A DNA stretch of 64,000 nucleotides. Source: Pyricularia pennisetigena (lineage: Eukaryota > Ascomycota > Sordariomycetes > Magnaporthales > Pyriculariaceae). The position numbers and the translations under genes are program-made. Position 1 is the stretch's first letter. The number at the start of each line of letters is the position of its first letter. The stretch covers positions 2,108,001-2,172,000 of the forward strand of contig NW_021940918.1 in the NCBI RefSeq assembly GCF_004337985.1, read 5' to 3'. The notes under the pieces were generated by a model that made no database searches, was not told where the DNA came from, and worked only from the letters and a program-made list of their open reading frames with translations. Positions 1 through 11,540 of the stretch are shown here, one piece after another.

Positions 1-728
1 GTTTAGACAGGTCTACCGTAGACACCGGCAGAAAAGAAGAAAAAAAAAAAAAAGATAAGTGAAAGAGAAGTAAGCCATGGGAAGTAAGCTCTTCAAACAG
101 TGCTGAATGAATGTACTGCTATTAGTTCGAGTGCCTCAAGCAATAGGGTGTTGGTAGGTTATTGATTTGCTGCAAGGATAAGGTTTGGTTTGGCTATATT
201 GTATGAATGAATCGATTTCGAATGACTCCGGCCCCTTGAAGAATAACGAGGGGATGGGATATGGATGGGAATCAGAGACCGAATCAAATCTTCTCTCCCC
301 ACCAGATGGAGAAGGTTGCTGCAAGGCAGACCTAGCCAAAGCGGGCTGTCTCTTGTGTTAGTGCAGCATCTCACTGAGCTGGACCCCTCCGACCGCGCCC
401 GATAATTTCCCCGCGCTGGGTTCCACGCCTCTGCCCGTTGCAGCACACTTGAACCCCATTGGAGGTGGGGGGGTTTTAGTCTCTTGAGCTCAGGGGTTTC
501 TTTTGAGCACATCTGTAATCCCCAATAGCTTTATATTTCGTTTTCAGGTGACAAAATCTTGCCCGCTTCAGTAAAGACAGCCATTCAGGTCAAGAAATCA
601 GACGAAAAGAAAAACGAACAGGAATAAGGGGGAGAAAAAAAAAAAAAAAAAAAAAAAAAACTCAATATTCCATCAGCTATTCCATCACCAAAAAAGATCC
701 ACTTCAGAATCATTCAAAAGCTTCAGCC
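1..728. other. Upstream spacer of the aldo-keto reductase gene; no gene seen
   Basis: No reading frame here has family resemblance or a plausible exon structure; the minus-strand frames at 136-512 are short and low-complexity. Two A-rich runs lie near 37-54 and 633-660, the second about 70 bases before the start codon at 729. The 5' leader and promoter of the downstream gene must lie here, but I see no defined element. Confidence 0.6.
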
Positions 729-2039
729 ATGGCTTGGGAGGAACCGAGGAAGACGGGCATGCAGTATCGCCGCCTGGGCGACACTGGCCTTCACGTCTCT
801 GCACTTAGCTTGGGTGGATGGATCACGTTAGTACCAAAACAAACTGCCTACACCAGAAATCCAATAGGTAGAAAAATACTGACAATTGGTTTTTGTTCCT
901 CAGATTTGGTGGCCAAGTCGACAATGGTACGTACTACGACTCTATCGAGTGTCGACGGGGGTTGAGGAGTTATCGGTTGACGTTTACCCCATGAGGCTCG
1001 CAGAAAAGACATTTGCCATCATGAAGCAGGCATACGACTGCGGTATCAACTTCTTTGACACTGCAGAGAGGTAAGCCCACCCAATCGACCGAGTCACTTA
1101 CTACTTGTCATTTTCGAGGGGGACTCGAGCTTAACAAACAATGATGATAACAATAAAAAAAAAAGTTACGCTGGCGGCAAGTCAGAAGAGGCCATGGGCG
1201 CCGCCATCAAGCATTTCAACTGGAAGCGCAACGACCTGGTCATCAGCACCAAGCTGAACTGGGGCGGCGATAACGGCGAGATCCTGGTCAACAACCACGG
1301 CCTGTCGCGGAAGCACATCATCGAGGGCCTGCGCGCATCCCTCCGGCGCCTGGACCTCGAGTACGTCGACATTGTCTACGCGCACCGGCCGGACCGCCTG
1401 ACCCCCATGGAGGAGACGGTCCGGGCCTTCAACCACGTCATCGAGGTCAAGGGCTGGGCGCTGTACTGGGGCACGTCCGAGTGGAGCGCCGACGAGATCG
1501 CCGAGGCCTGCGGCATCGCCAACCGCCTCGGCCTGATCCCGCCCGTCGTCGAGCAGCCCATGTACAACATGCTCAGCCGCGACAAGGTCGAGAGGGAGTT
1601 TCAGCGCCTGTACAAGCGCTTCGGCATCGGCCTCACCACCTTCAGCCCGCAAAAGTTTGGCCTGCTGAGCGGCAAGTACAGCGGCCCCATCGAGACGTGG
1701 CCCGAGGGCTCGCGCTTCAGCGACAAGGGCGGCGACGTCAAGTTTGGCAGCGTCATCAGGAAACAGTTCGGCACCGACCACTGGAAGGCCGAGGTCGAGA
1801 AGATCCAGAAGCTCAAGGTCGTCGCCGACAAGCTGGAAATCTCGCCGTCTCAGCTCGCCGTCGCTTGGTGTCTCAAGAACGAAAACGTGTCCTCGGTCAT
1901 CCTGGGCGCATCCAAGCCGGAGCAGATTGTCGAGAACTGCAAAGCCCTGCAATTGGTTGAGAAGCTGACCTCCGACGTCATGAAGGAGATTGATGGCATC
2001 GTCGGTGAGGTCAAGCTTGACCCGGCAAGGCAGGACTAG
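729..2039 (+). CDS. Aldo-keto reductase, voltage-gated K+ channel beta-subunit type
   Basis: This is a cytosolic NADPH-dependent oxidoreductase of the AKR family, closest in sequence to the Kv-beta/YghZ-like group. I infer four exons: 729-826, 904-926, 1004-1070 and 1166-2039, all with GT-AG borders, giving 353 residues, the usual length. Residues near the N-terminus read YRRLGDTGLHVSALSLGGW and, after splicing, FGGQVDN. The catalytic Asp and Tyr are in FFDTAESYAGGKSE, the Tyr codon being made at the third splice junction. The catalytic Lys region is KRNDLVISTKLNWGG, and the HRPD barrel motif follows. The C-terminal NADPH-binding segment contains SSVILGASKPEQIVEN. The start codon follows an A-rich leader. 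In animals such proteins bind Kv channels; in fungi the substrate is generally unknown, so the channel role is only a family label. It converges with the ribosomal protein gene at 2587. Confidence 0.93.
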
Positions 2040-2586
2040 ACTGGAGAAGAAGCTTTTTTTTTCTGGAATTCTAAGACTCTGGATAGATCAAATAGACTTA
2101 CCATTGAAACATTTCTCCCTGTGAACACTGCTCCATCGATTGGCTAATCATATTGAGCTGGTAACCTTGGTTTACGCCTTATCCCCAGCTCTCTTGCCAT
2201 CCGTTTGTCGTTTGCAGGACTGTTGCTGTACGCTTGTGTAAAAGAAAAAGAAAAAAAAAATCGAGAGAGTTTGTTCACGACAACTCCGATCAGGTTATTG
2301 TGTCGAGCTTTGTTTTGTTCCCTTCTTTCCTGGGGCTCGTATCAACTCGTCCTGTGGTCCGCCATCTCTTGCTTGAAGCCCTGCGCCTTTCAATTCCATA
2401 CCTGCCGACCACATCGCATTGAATTTCTCTCATGTTGTTTCTTTGTCGTTTATCATTGTTGATACAGACATCCGTATCGTACATCCAATATTCTGCCCAC
2501 CGCTCTTTGTCAACCGTCTCCCGAGAGCCCTGCCCAAGCCCCCAACCACCACCACACCTTCTCCTCCTCCTCCTCCTTCTCCCAAC
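2040..2586. other. Convergent 3' spacer; no gene seen
   Basis: This 547-base spacer lies between the stop codons of two convergent genes and must contain both 3' untranslated regions. The short open frames in it are pyrimidine-rich and resemble no family. Confidence 0.6.
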
Positions 2587-3278
2587 TCAATCCTTGTCAT
2601 AAGTGAGCCCCTGTTCCATCCGCATCGACGTCTGCGTGTGCCACGGCACCTTGCTCAGCTTTGCCATCCTCTCGAGCTTGCCGCCGCCCAGCTTGACCGA
2701 CGTCGCGCGGATGACCCTGGGCTCGAGCCGGAGCGCCATGCTGACCGTCTCCTGGGCCTTGACGCCCGCGTCGTACCGCATCACCACGTAGTGGCCCTTC
2801 TTGTAGCGCGCCTGCGCGTACGTCGTCGCCCGCGGGAGCATGAAGACGCCCCAGTTGGCTATGTCGCGGATCACGCCGCCGCTGCGAAGGATGGTCGATC
2901 CGGCTGTTTGCACGATTCTGTTTTTTTTTTTCGTTGCGAGAGAAAAGATTGCGATTGAGGGGAGCTTGTCAGTTCGGGTCTCCCGCTTGCTGCATCTGGT
3001 TTCGGGGCACAAGGTTTTTTTTCGCTGCGCATCATCGTGGAGATTCGAGAGGGTAAAAAGACGATCGGGTAGACACTGCTGCGGTAGAGGGGGGATGGGT
3101 TTTGTGTTCGATTCGGACATGGTGAACTTACTCCTTCACCTCGTGGATTTTCCCCGGGCGGATCTGTAGATTTTTAAACCTAGCGTCAGCAAAAACCAGG
3201 TCTTTGATAACTGCGAAGAAAGAGAGAAAAAAAAAAAATACACGTCGCACTCACAATTGCTATCATTTCGTACAACAT
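2587..3278 (-). CDS. MRP17: Mitochondrial small-subunit ribosomal protein bS6m (Mrp17)
   Basis: This is the mitochondrial ribosomal protein of the bacterial S6 family, part of the 37S small subunit. Three exons on the minus strand fit: 3278-3255 (MLYEMIAI), 3163-3132 (RPGKIHEVKE) and 2917-2587, with GT-AG borders at each junction, giving 128 residues. The joined start resembles the MLYEL-I-x-(V/I)-RP opening of fungal Mrp17. The middle contains SGGVIRDIANWGVFMLP, like the RGVVRDI-x-x-x-G motif of yeast Mrp17, and the segment LRLEPRVIRATSVKLG matches the RNA-binding end of the S6 fold. A 177-residue frame starting at 3120 reads through intron 2 and is not the protein. The basic C-terminal tail (KLERMAKLSKVPW) is a filamentous-fungus extension. 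I expect an N-terminal targeting signal that is weak or internal, as in yeast. Confidence 0.92.
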
Positions 3279-4229
3279 CTTGGCGGTTTGGGCTGAATTA
3301 CATCGAAGTCCCAAATCAATATGTTGTGGTGTTGTCTGGAGGGAGAAAAAGGTGATCCCGTTTTGCTAATGGCGCTATCGCTTAAGGGTTGGCGACGTCG
3401 AATTGCCGTGGGACTTTTTTCACCTTGGAGGCGCGGTGCTGAGTTCCGGGCGGTTGTTCCGACCCGCCAAAATCACGTCCGCGTTCTGCAGAGAAGATGT
3501 CAAAGTGGGGCTAGGGCCAATCAACCAAGACCACGCCGGGGCCTGCACAGTACTAGCGTTCATGTTCTACTCCAGTAATGGTTGGTGTCTTGTTCGCCTG
3601 AATGAGCATCGGCCATCATGACGGTTTGACTACAAGAAGATATTACTGTTCAATACTTTGGGCACAAGAGTTTGTTAATTGCTTACAGTGTTCAACAGAA
3701 ACCCACAGAAACCCCACGCGAAATATATAAATGCAAAAACTTTGTGTCTTGTTTCATACAACTACAATATAGTTACAGCAAAGTTATGGTGAGAAAAATA
3801 AAAAAAAATAAAAAAAAAAAAATAGAAAAAGAACTCTCAAGTGGTATCAGATAAAAAGTTAGACTGCCGGCCCGGAGAGCCTAACAGTCTCGCAAACCCA
3901 ACCCTGTAAATGCCATGGACAAAGTTGTCCCCCCATTGCTCCAAAGGATGCAGTAATGCATTAGCGGAACCCTCTTCCATCCTGGCGCATAGTATCCCAA
4001 CACTTCTCGATGTTCCCTCCGAGCTCCGGGCAGGAGAAGAAGAAGAAAACAAATGAAATGTAATGAAACGAATCGAGAAAAAAAGATTAAGAGTGGTGCA
4101 AGGTTCAAAGCAAGATTTATAAATGAAATCCCGAATATTTCTTGCGCCACCCATTCCCTGTTTGTTCAAAAGCACGCTTGCCCCCAATGCGCCGATGTCA
4201 CAGTGACAATATATAGTTNNNNNNNNNNN

Positions 4230-4263
<34 letters not shown>

Positions 4264-4413
4264 CGTCGAGGGGACCCTCCGGGCCTAGTCTCGGCTTGAT
4301 AGACTTCCACGTGGAAATTACGGTTTCGCTAAATTTTCGCCCGAGTTAGTTTAGCTCTCAATGTCATTCTATGCTACTTGGCAAAAAGGCAATGACAAGG
4401 ATAGAAAACTAGC
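3279..4413. other. Spacer with an 11-base assembly gap; no gene seen
   Basis: This stretch contains the 5' side of MRP17 and the 3' side of the gene ending at 4414. Eleven Ns occupy 4219-4229 and are followed by a run of about 30 T (4231-4260), so the gap is probably a homopolymer sequencing failure. A-rich runs occur near 3800-3830. No coding evidence was found. Confidence 0.6.
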
Positions 4414-6651
4414 TTACCTGTCAGTCTTGACAATCTTGACACCGCGGTCTTTGAGGAACTTTATGAATCGTTTCCTCGTCCTCTGGCGAGGAAATTGCGC
4501 AACCAGATCACCGTCACCGCCTTTGACCTCGTTGCGCTTGTTGATGACTACGTAGTTCGAGCCGGGTGCAAATAGAACCTCCTTGAGCTCCTCTGGTCGT
4601 AAATTAAAATCGAACCCTTTGTAGCAGCTCCAGACAGTGGGATTTGTTCCGGCAAGAACCTGGTGCTCCATATACGGCTTTTCCGTATCATCGTCTGCTT
4701 CCACCCAGTGCCAATAGGTGCTAGCATCGGTAGTGGTGGTACGCTCGGCTGACTTGACCTCTTCAACCTCCCAATCTGTCGGGAGAAGCTTGTCATCGAT
4801 GAGATCCTCGGTGGTGGTGTATCCGTCGTACTCCAAATCTGACTTGCTTGGCTCATCATCGGGTTCTTCCAGGCGGAGACGCTTAGTGCTTGGTGGGGAA
4901 CTGAGTTCAGTCTTGGTCTGCGGCTGCATCGTCGAGTCGTGTCCATTCTGCCCCTGATGAGACTGAACATCGTGTGCGGCACTGTCGCCAGACTCGCTCG
5001 CCCGCCGGCTATCGACTTGAAGGTCTGCAGGAGAGTGCCTGTTCTGAGCGGCAACACCATGAGGCTCCTTGCGCTTAGTGCGGCCTCTCTTCGCAGGTGT
5101 GTCTCGCTCGCTTCCGTCGCCGCCGCTGTTAAGTGACTTCCTTGGCCTGCCGCCACCGAACGGCCTGCCAATGTTGCCGAAGCCGGCCTTGGATCGCAAG
5201 GCCGACAATTTTGCGTCTCGGTAGAAGTTGTGCACAATCTTGTTTAGTTGGAAACCGAGTTTGTCTTCGCTGTAAATCTCCCATAGACGTTGTCGGATCC
5301 ACTCGAGGGGCGTTACGTCTAGGGGAAACTTTTTTAGCTCGTCCAGTGTCGAGACGAGACGGAAGATAGTGTCGTAGTTGCAGAAGCCTGCGGTGATAAA
5401 ACGCTTAGATACGAGCTGGTATGGGTTGATGTGGGTGTCATCCTTGAAGAACTCCATCAACTGCCGACCGCGGTTGACCTGCCGCCCGATCTGCATCTGG
5501 GTGTTCTTCCTGGTCGACGGCTTGATGTCATCCTCGTCACCCAAGCTGCTGAAGTCGCCGGCCTTGAGTGCAGCGTGTTTGATCTCAAAGTTGTGGAACT
5601 GCTCCTCGAATTTCTCCTTCATCGGCTTCCAAGATGGTTCCCAGTACTCATCGGTCTCGTCAATTCGACGCAACGGCACACCCACCATCAGCTCAGGAGC
5701 TGTGTAGACGTTGCCATCGTGCTCGAGCGATAGAGTCGCCCGGGTGATCTCGGGCAAATCCATATCGACGTCGACTCCATCATCCGACTCCCCACCACGG
5801 GGCGTCCCGACATCGCTAGGGACGGGAGACTTTGCCACCCGCCGGCTGAACGGGGACACGGCCTTAGCGCTGGACAGTCGGCCCTCTGGCAGCGAGCGTC
5901 GTGGCGGCTTGGCGCCGGTTGTGGCGGTTTCGGATCGGGTGGTAGATACGTCGCGGCTGGGGGTGTTGGCGACGGAACGGACGTTGACTGGAGTAAAACC
6001 ACCTCTGCTGTTGACCGCCGGCTCGGTTGAGCGGCCGACGCGCTCCTCTGGCGGCTCCTCGATGGTCGGTATGGGGGCCGGAGCTAGAACAGGCAGCTTG
6101 CCCGATTTCGCATCGGCGGCTGCGTTGTGAGTCCCATTCGCATTGCCTTTGTTGGATGATGAGGGCAACTTAGTCCTCATGGCCACCTTGTGCACTGGAG
6201 ACTGGGGTTGGTCAACGTCCATAGTATTCCCAAGGTGTGCCTTGGTGCCGTTGGTCGGCCGACTCGTAGCGGGATTGCATGTACTCATGACCTCGTCGGA
6301 GATCCAGATATCCGCAGCATCGCCGAGCTGAGTACGGAAGAAGTTCCTTCGAGACTCATTCTCCTCCCTCCGCTCCTTTGCAATCCTGTTTAGTTTCTCG
6401 TCGTGATTACGCTCTATCCTCTCAACATCGAGGTGAGTGAGATCAGCCTCTTTCATCAGAGCGCGTAACCTCTCCTCGTAACGGTTACGCTCCTGGTAAA
6501 TGTCAAGCACTTTTCTGATGAGCGGGGCCCTTTTGCTCTCGAGCTCTTCCTTCAATTCCTGGTCCTGTTTTAATCGAGCCTCCCGGATATGTGCGAGAGC
6601 GCGCGCCTGCATGGTGGCAGGGGAGTTGTCTTGAGACGTGTCGGCGTCCAT
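4414..6651 (-). CDS. Conserved fungal protein, probably nuclear, uncharacterised (745 aa)
   Basis: I recognise this as a conserved filamentous-fungal type of protein but cannot give it a function. Residues about 15-105 are highly charged and predicted to form a coiled coil (LKQDQELKEELESKR onward). Residues 106-320 are low-complexity, rich in Ser, Thr and Pro, with many likely phosphorylation sites. A conserved-looking globular block spans about 325-490 and contains WEPSWKPMKEKFEEQF and FITAGFCNYDTIFRLVS. It is followed by GGGRPRKS, which resembles an AT-hook core (GRP), and by a basic cluster (KRGRTKRK) that fits a nuclear signal. The last 120 residues are acidic then basic (FIKFLKDRGVKIVKTDR). 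The frame is intronless. The stop overlaps a strong donor-like GTAAGC, so a terminal intron is possible. A chromatin or transcription role is inference only. Confidence 0.85.
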   Translation of the reverse strand: MDADTSQDNSPATMQARALAHIREARLKQDQELKEELESKRAPLIRKVLDIYQERNRYEERLRALMKEADLTHLDVERIERNHDEKLNRIAKERREENESRRNFFRTQLGDAADIWISDEVMSTCNPATSRPTNGTKAHLGNTMDVDQPQSPVHKVAMRTKLPSSSNKGNANGTHNAAADAKSGKLPVLAPAPIPTIEEPPEERVGRSTEPAVNSRGGFTPVNVRSVANTPSRDVSTTRSETATTGAKPPRRSLPEGRLSSAKAVSPFSRRVAKSPVPSDVGTPRGGESDDGVDVDMDLPEITRATLSLEHDGNVYTAPELMVGVPLRRIDETDEYWEPSWKPMKEKFEEQFHNFEIKHAALKAGDFSSLGDEDDIKPSTRKNTQMQIGRQVNRGRQLMEFFKDDTHINPYQLVSKRFITAGFCNYDTIFRLVSTLDELKKFPLDVTPLEWIRQRLWEIYSEDKLGFQLNKIVHNFYRDAKLSALRSKAGFGNIGRPFGGGRPRKSLNSGGDGSERDTPAKRGRTKRKEPHGVAAQNRHSPADLQVDSRRASESGDSAAHDVQSHQGQNGHDSTMQPQTKTELSSPPSTKRLRLEEPDDEPSKSDLEYDGYTTTEDLIDDKLLPTDWEVEEVKSAERTTTTDASTYWHWVEADDDTEKPYMEHQVLAGTNPTVWSCYKGFDFNLRPEELKEVLFAPGSNYVVINKRNEVKGGDGDLVAQFPRQRTRKRFIKFLKDRGVKIVKTDR

Positions 6652-7803
6652 TGCGATGATGGACAGTCACGACACGACTGTCGAGATACCAGTTTGCTAC
6701 GGGTGATTACTTGGTCGTTGTTGTACATGCAACGTGACCTCAACCGACCCGTCGTCTTTGTGGCGATAGGGTGCCTATTAGCACGCAGAACGTAATCTCA
6801 CAAAAGAGGACCGTGAGGAAGACTGCATCAGACTATTGAAATTTTCTGAGTTTTTCGAATTTTGAAGGATGAAAAGCAAAGGATGATTTGGCGTGACAAA
6901 GCTACGCGCTTGGGTTTTTCTTTCTGCTCCTTTTTTTCTCCCTTCTGATTTGATCTTGATCTGCTGCTGCTGGAGAAAAAAGTATGACGGAAAAAGGAAA
7001 GAAAAAAATTTGTCGACGCCGTTTCTTGGTCTGAATGGAGATTAATTTGACGGGTTAACTGATGATTAGGTACTGGAAGGGAGAATATAAAGTTTTGCGA
7101 TAGTAGGGCGCTAAACGACCTGGGTCGACTATCCCCGGACTGTCGGGGCAAATTTGATTAGGCTTGACGTGCTAGAGCTGAGGTTGCACAAGTTGAGGAA
7201 GTATGGGACTAGTGGGTTGCTTTCAGGCCGAATCCGGGCAAGGAAGCGTTTAATGTCTGGTGTTGGGGGGGCAAACTGATGGAACCAACAACTGCGCCGA
7301 GAAAACGCGAGCTGGGCGTATCAAAAATGCAGAACAGGACCAACTTAACTCCACTGGGTAAGGGAGTGGAGAAAAATGGTAGAAAATTACGGGATAAGAA
7401 CTATGCAGGGTTAAGAGTAGAAAAGAAAAGAGAGAAAAAAAAAAAAAAAAAGAGAGCAATTTGTTGGCTGGCTTGCAAAGTTGTATTGGGAATCTAAAAT
7501 CAAATAGGGAAAGGCAGAAAGAAAAAATTAAAACAAGGTCAATGCAGGTGGGGATTCGAGTTTGGCGTACTCGAGAGGCGAAATCTCGCGAAAAACGTGA
7601 CGGAAAGCTGATGTGACGGAGGGATGAGAGACAAACGGGTTTATAGTCGAAGGAAATTTCCATGACAGGGGGGAGGGGGGAGGAGAAATAGAGTGGGAGG
7701 GCAAGAAAAAAAAATTAAAAAGGACGAGAGTGACATTCGCGTTCGAGAGGGAAAAAAAATAAAACAAACCACACCCCATCAGGCAGGACAGGCAAAAGGT
7801 AAG

Positions 7804-7848
<45 letters not shown>

Positions 7849-10379
7849 GGACCCTCCCTAATCTGGTCAGGAAAATAACAACGGTCCCTGCGCCAAGGCT
7901 GGACCTGAGGCGGTGATCACCCTCAGACTATAAAATTGATGACTGGGGGGGCATATTCCATCGAGATTTTCAAACACAGCCCACGTCTGACATGCCTTTT
8001 TGAGGGGGAATTAGAGTCCCGCGTTCCCGTGGCACAAGGACAAGTGTGGGTTTTGGTTACTATTTAGTTTGCACCCAATATACGGAGTAGTGTGGTAGTT
8101 GGTGTGTGGCGTCTTTTCGGATGAATCAATAAAAAAATTGATGACAGATTACATATAATAATTGTACACATAACACAATAGTGGTGGATGATGACAGAAG
8201 CTGGGAAAAAAAAAGTGACAAATTGGAAGATGTGGGCTAACTGGCTGACTGAATGACTGGGAGGATTTAGTGGCACTGCAATGAGTGAGCGTTATTACGG
8301 AAAAGAACCAAAACAATCCAAAAGAACCAAACGCGCATGTGTGAGCGAGCAAGTCGAGTATACGAGGAAAGGAGCGAGACTGGAGGCGAGCATTTGAGGA
8401 GCCAAAAAAAAAAGTCAGCACAGTACGGTTAGAAAAGTGGTTAATCATACATGACAGGGAAGTAGGTACTTGAAAAGGTAAGGAAGGTACCTTTGATATG
8501 TGGAGATTTCACGGTGGCCGAGACAAGGAATAAGGAGAAGAAACGTCGCGCGACCAACAAAAACATATGTGCATGGATGGCGCGATGGATCCATTTCATT
8601 GGAAAAAAGATCCGCATCAATTAGATCCGCACATACCAGTCCATATCATATAGCGACTTGCATGCCCACCTGCCTATCTACTCGCTTCTGCTTGCATGCC
8701 CTATCCGTACCGTTTCCCTCTCCCTTACATATCTAGCCAGGTAATACGGTACAGTCAGTACCTTGGGCTAGGCTTACCTGCCTATGTGGTAGGTTAGTAC
8801 GTTACTACATACAAAGTAAGATGTAATAGTTCTAGCCTGTCCTAGGAAAGGGGGACAATTGATCAGCACAGCCCAACGGCTAATGGCTGAATTGGGACTG
8901 GTCTGGTCCCGGTTCCATGCAGGTTCATTCTGCTTTGTCGCTTCTGTGCTTGAAGCCAGGGCGCAGGGCGCGGATGGTACTATGCTATCTAATTTTGCTT
9001 CCTTCGAGGACAGGCCGAGACCCTCCTCAACTCACCACCCCCGGTTTAGTAATGTTGCAAAAATGGTAGGCAGGCTGCCTATATTTTTGATTTATTTTAC
9101 TTGAACTGTAACTTTTTGGCCAACTCTGCCTTTTCGCACTGTAGAACCACCCACTAAAGTTCCAATCACTCTCTGTACAAATAAAGCCCAGATAAATCAA
9201 TGCCTATGGAAGGATGAGCAAGGGTGGGAGGGCCACGTGCACCGCATGGCAAACACAATACTGAAAGAAAGCATGGTTTTATTTTTGTTTTATGTTTTTT
9301 TTAACCGTGCATCTGTACTGTAATTTAGTACATCTTCTTTTTGTCGACCTGATCGGCTGATCGGTCCCGACCCTCGACTTGGGTAAGATCCGGCGTTATC
9401 TTACCCTATTACCTGCACAGCATTTCTTGGTATACGACCTTACTACCCACCCCCTTACCGTTCGTTACTCCTTCTCCCCGATTCATAAGTCACTAGACAG
9501 AGGTGATCAGATAGATACTCCGTACTCCGAGGTTGCCACAAATCCGGTCATCAATCACTCATTTGATTGGTCACGCCAAGCAGGCATGGGTTCCTGCGAC
9601 AAAAATGTGAACAAAAATAGACTACGCCTCCATGTGTCTTATTCAGCCGAGAACCGAAGACTTTTGATAGACGAGAAAGGTTTGTTTGTTTCCTACTGTA
9701 TTATGTATTGTATTGTATTTTTTTTTCGTGATCAGAAATTGACTGGGGGCAGCGTCCTGCATCTTGGCTTTTAACATTGCTCGCCATAATCTTTTGCATC
9801 ATCTGATCCGGCATTGGTATGTAATCCCTTATTGACTCCATTAGCTCCTAAAACCAATTTTTTTCTAACCCAATCACTTGGTCTGATCTGTGTCATTTAC
9901 ATAGTACATCAAACATATTTTTTTACTATATACGTTTGTCTAACAAGCTAACACTACCTATAAGTCATCGACCCCGCGTTATTTGCGTGCCCTGCATGAT
10001 TAAGGAATGCAACCCATCGCCCAAGGTGGTTGTGTGTCGCCGCTACCATCTTTTTTTGGGCTGACACCAACGGACCTCTTTTCCTGGCAGGGTTGTGCAT
10101 CAATTACAACAGGATAAAATCAAACCCGCAAGGGAAGGCCCTCTAGAGGCAAGAAACGTAGTATGAATCGTGACAACCAGACCGAGCAATATTAACGCCT
10201 GAACCCCGGTGAACCGCTAATGCAAAACCATCCCAGGATCAAGCTCACGCTTCATCCTTTACCTCTCGCAAGGCTCCATCCAAAGACTGATATTGTAGAG
10301 GGGATACCACTCCTAGTGTTGAATCCTTCCAAGAAGACCCAGACAACCTTCGCGGCTGGCGAGACTCGGCAGAATTTCT
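6652..10379. other. Long intergenic region with homopolymer runs; no gene supported
   Basis: About 3.7 kb separates the start of the 745-aa gene from the stop of the Chs7 gene. Several open frames (for example 7250-7663 minus and 9379-9774 plus) are low-complexity or lack family resemblance, so I do not call them. A run of about 40 A is at 7806-7845, with shorter A runs near 7437-7452 and T runs near 9290-9300. GTAC/CCTAG-rich sequence lies around 8740-8850. It probably holds the promoter of the 745-aa gene at its left end and the 3' end of CHS7 at its right end. Confidence 0.5.
7806..7845 (+). repeat. Homopolymer A run
   Basis: This is an uninterrupted run of about 40 A in intergenic DNA. 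It may be a retroposed poly(A) tail or simple replication slippage; no coding sequence precedes it. Confidence 0.8.
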
Positions 10380-11540
10380 CTAATATTTCGAATAAGGGCG
10401 CGCCGCAGTGTTGGGCGAGTAAGGATGGTCATACCCACTAGATTGGCCGTACGGGTCTTCGTTGTAGATGGTCTGCCTCCTCTCTTCCTCTGGCAGCAGT
10501 TCCTTAACCTCCCAGTTGTTCATTCTAGTCCCAACTGAGAACTCGAGGTCTTCCTTTGTGATGGAATCCCAGTACTGGAGAAGAGAGAAAAAAAAGGGCG
10601 AGTCAGTCGCGAGTAGAGCAAGAGTAGGAATGTAGGAAAGCATACCTTGTAAACCATCATAACACCCAACAGATTGCAAGTCGTCGCGAAGAACAATCCA
10701 TCCATGTAGTGGCTAACAGCCTCACATATCGGCGTGCTCAAAGCATACAGGATGACCTGTCCGAGAACGAAGAAAAAGACGCCGAAAGCGATGTCTCCAA
10801 GAGGCCAGCGTTCATGGAGGGTGCGCACCACAAGCATAATCTGCAGTACGATGTAGACAAAGAGTTGCACGGCATTGAGGAGATATAAAACCACGAACAT
10901 CCCAATGGTGTTAGTGGGGCTCAAGCCAACCCAGCTCTTGAAGGTCGCGAGAGACACGAGGAAGGTGATGGCAAAAGCAACGATCGAGCAGATACGCATC
11001 ATCCACAACGACAACGGCGTGCCATCCTCGTACAGTTGAAAACCAACAAAACCATTGATGAGCAGGCATGTAACGAGCGACGACGTGAGACCATTCTGAA
11101 CCGAGACGAAGTACGGGTACGGCCCTGAGCCGGGTGGCACCACACCAGCATCGACACAGAGCGAGATAAAAGTCAGAAGCATGTAAAAGTAGAAGAAGTT
11201 GAGAATCTCCTTTCTGCCTAAATATTGGGGAAAACCCGTGTCAGATGTGCTCATTCTAAATGCGGTGCAATCATGAAACAGTAGTGCGCAACGGCGTAAA
11301 TGACATACCAACAGCAGTAAACTTTCCACGGACGTGCAGAACCATAACAACGGTCATGCAGAGCGCAACAATGTGCATGGCGCTCGTCGCACCCTGGAAG
11401 ATGATTGTGTTTGCCAACTCAATACTGCGTGCGTAGCAGTTGGGTTCAATCCCAACTATATTGTTGACTTTTCCGACGTTGGAACATAGCGGCAACGGTG
11501 CCATCTGGCACAGGCTCGTAAAGTCTCCGAATCCAGGCAT
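10380..11540 (-). CDS. CHS7: Chitin synthase export chaperone Chs7
   Basis: Chs7 is an endoplasmic reticulum membrane protein needed for class III/IV chitin synthase (Chs3 type) to leave the ER. Three minus-strand exons fit: 11540-11309, 11217-10646 and 10574-10380, all GT-AG, giving 332 residues, the family length. The N-terminus MPGFGDFTSLCQMAPLPLC is characteristic of the family. Hydrophobic segments start around residues 48 (IIFQGATSAMHIVALCMTVV) and 84 (FYFYMLLTFISLCVDAGVV), and several more follow, making about seven membrane spans. The family motif PYFVSVQNGLTSSLV is present after the second span, and the last exon begins YWDSITKEDLEFSVG. The short tail is hydrophilic and tyrosine-rich. 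It has no linked chitin synthase in this window. Confidence 0.95.

Noticed and set aside
1182..1952. 256-aa open frame antisense to the aldo-keto reductase
   Set aside because: It is a shadow of the GC-rich coding exon; the sense strand has clear family motifs and splice sites, and the antisense product is low-complexity.
2419..2958. 179-aa plus-strand frame over the MRP17 gene
   Set aside because: It overlaps the ribosomal protein exon in antisense and is Pro-rich low-complexity.
7250..7663. 137-aa minus-strand frame in the intergenic region
   Set aside because: Phe/Ser-rich translation of A/G-rich DNA; no start context or domain.
9379..9774. 131-aa plus-strand frame
   Set aside because: No domain, and composition is no different from flanking spacer. 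A species-specific gene cannot be excluded without RNA data.
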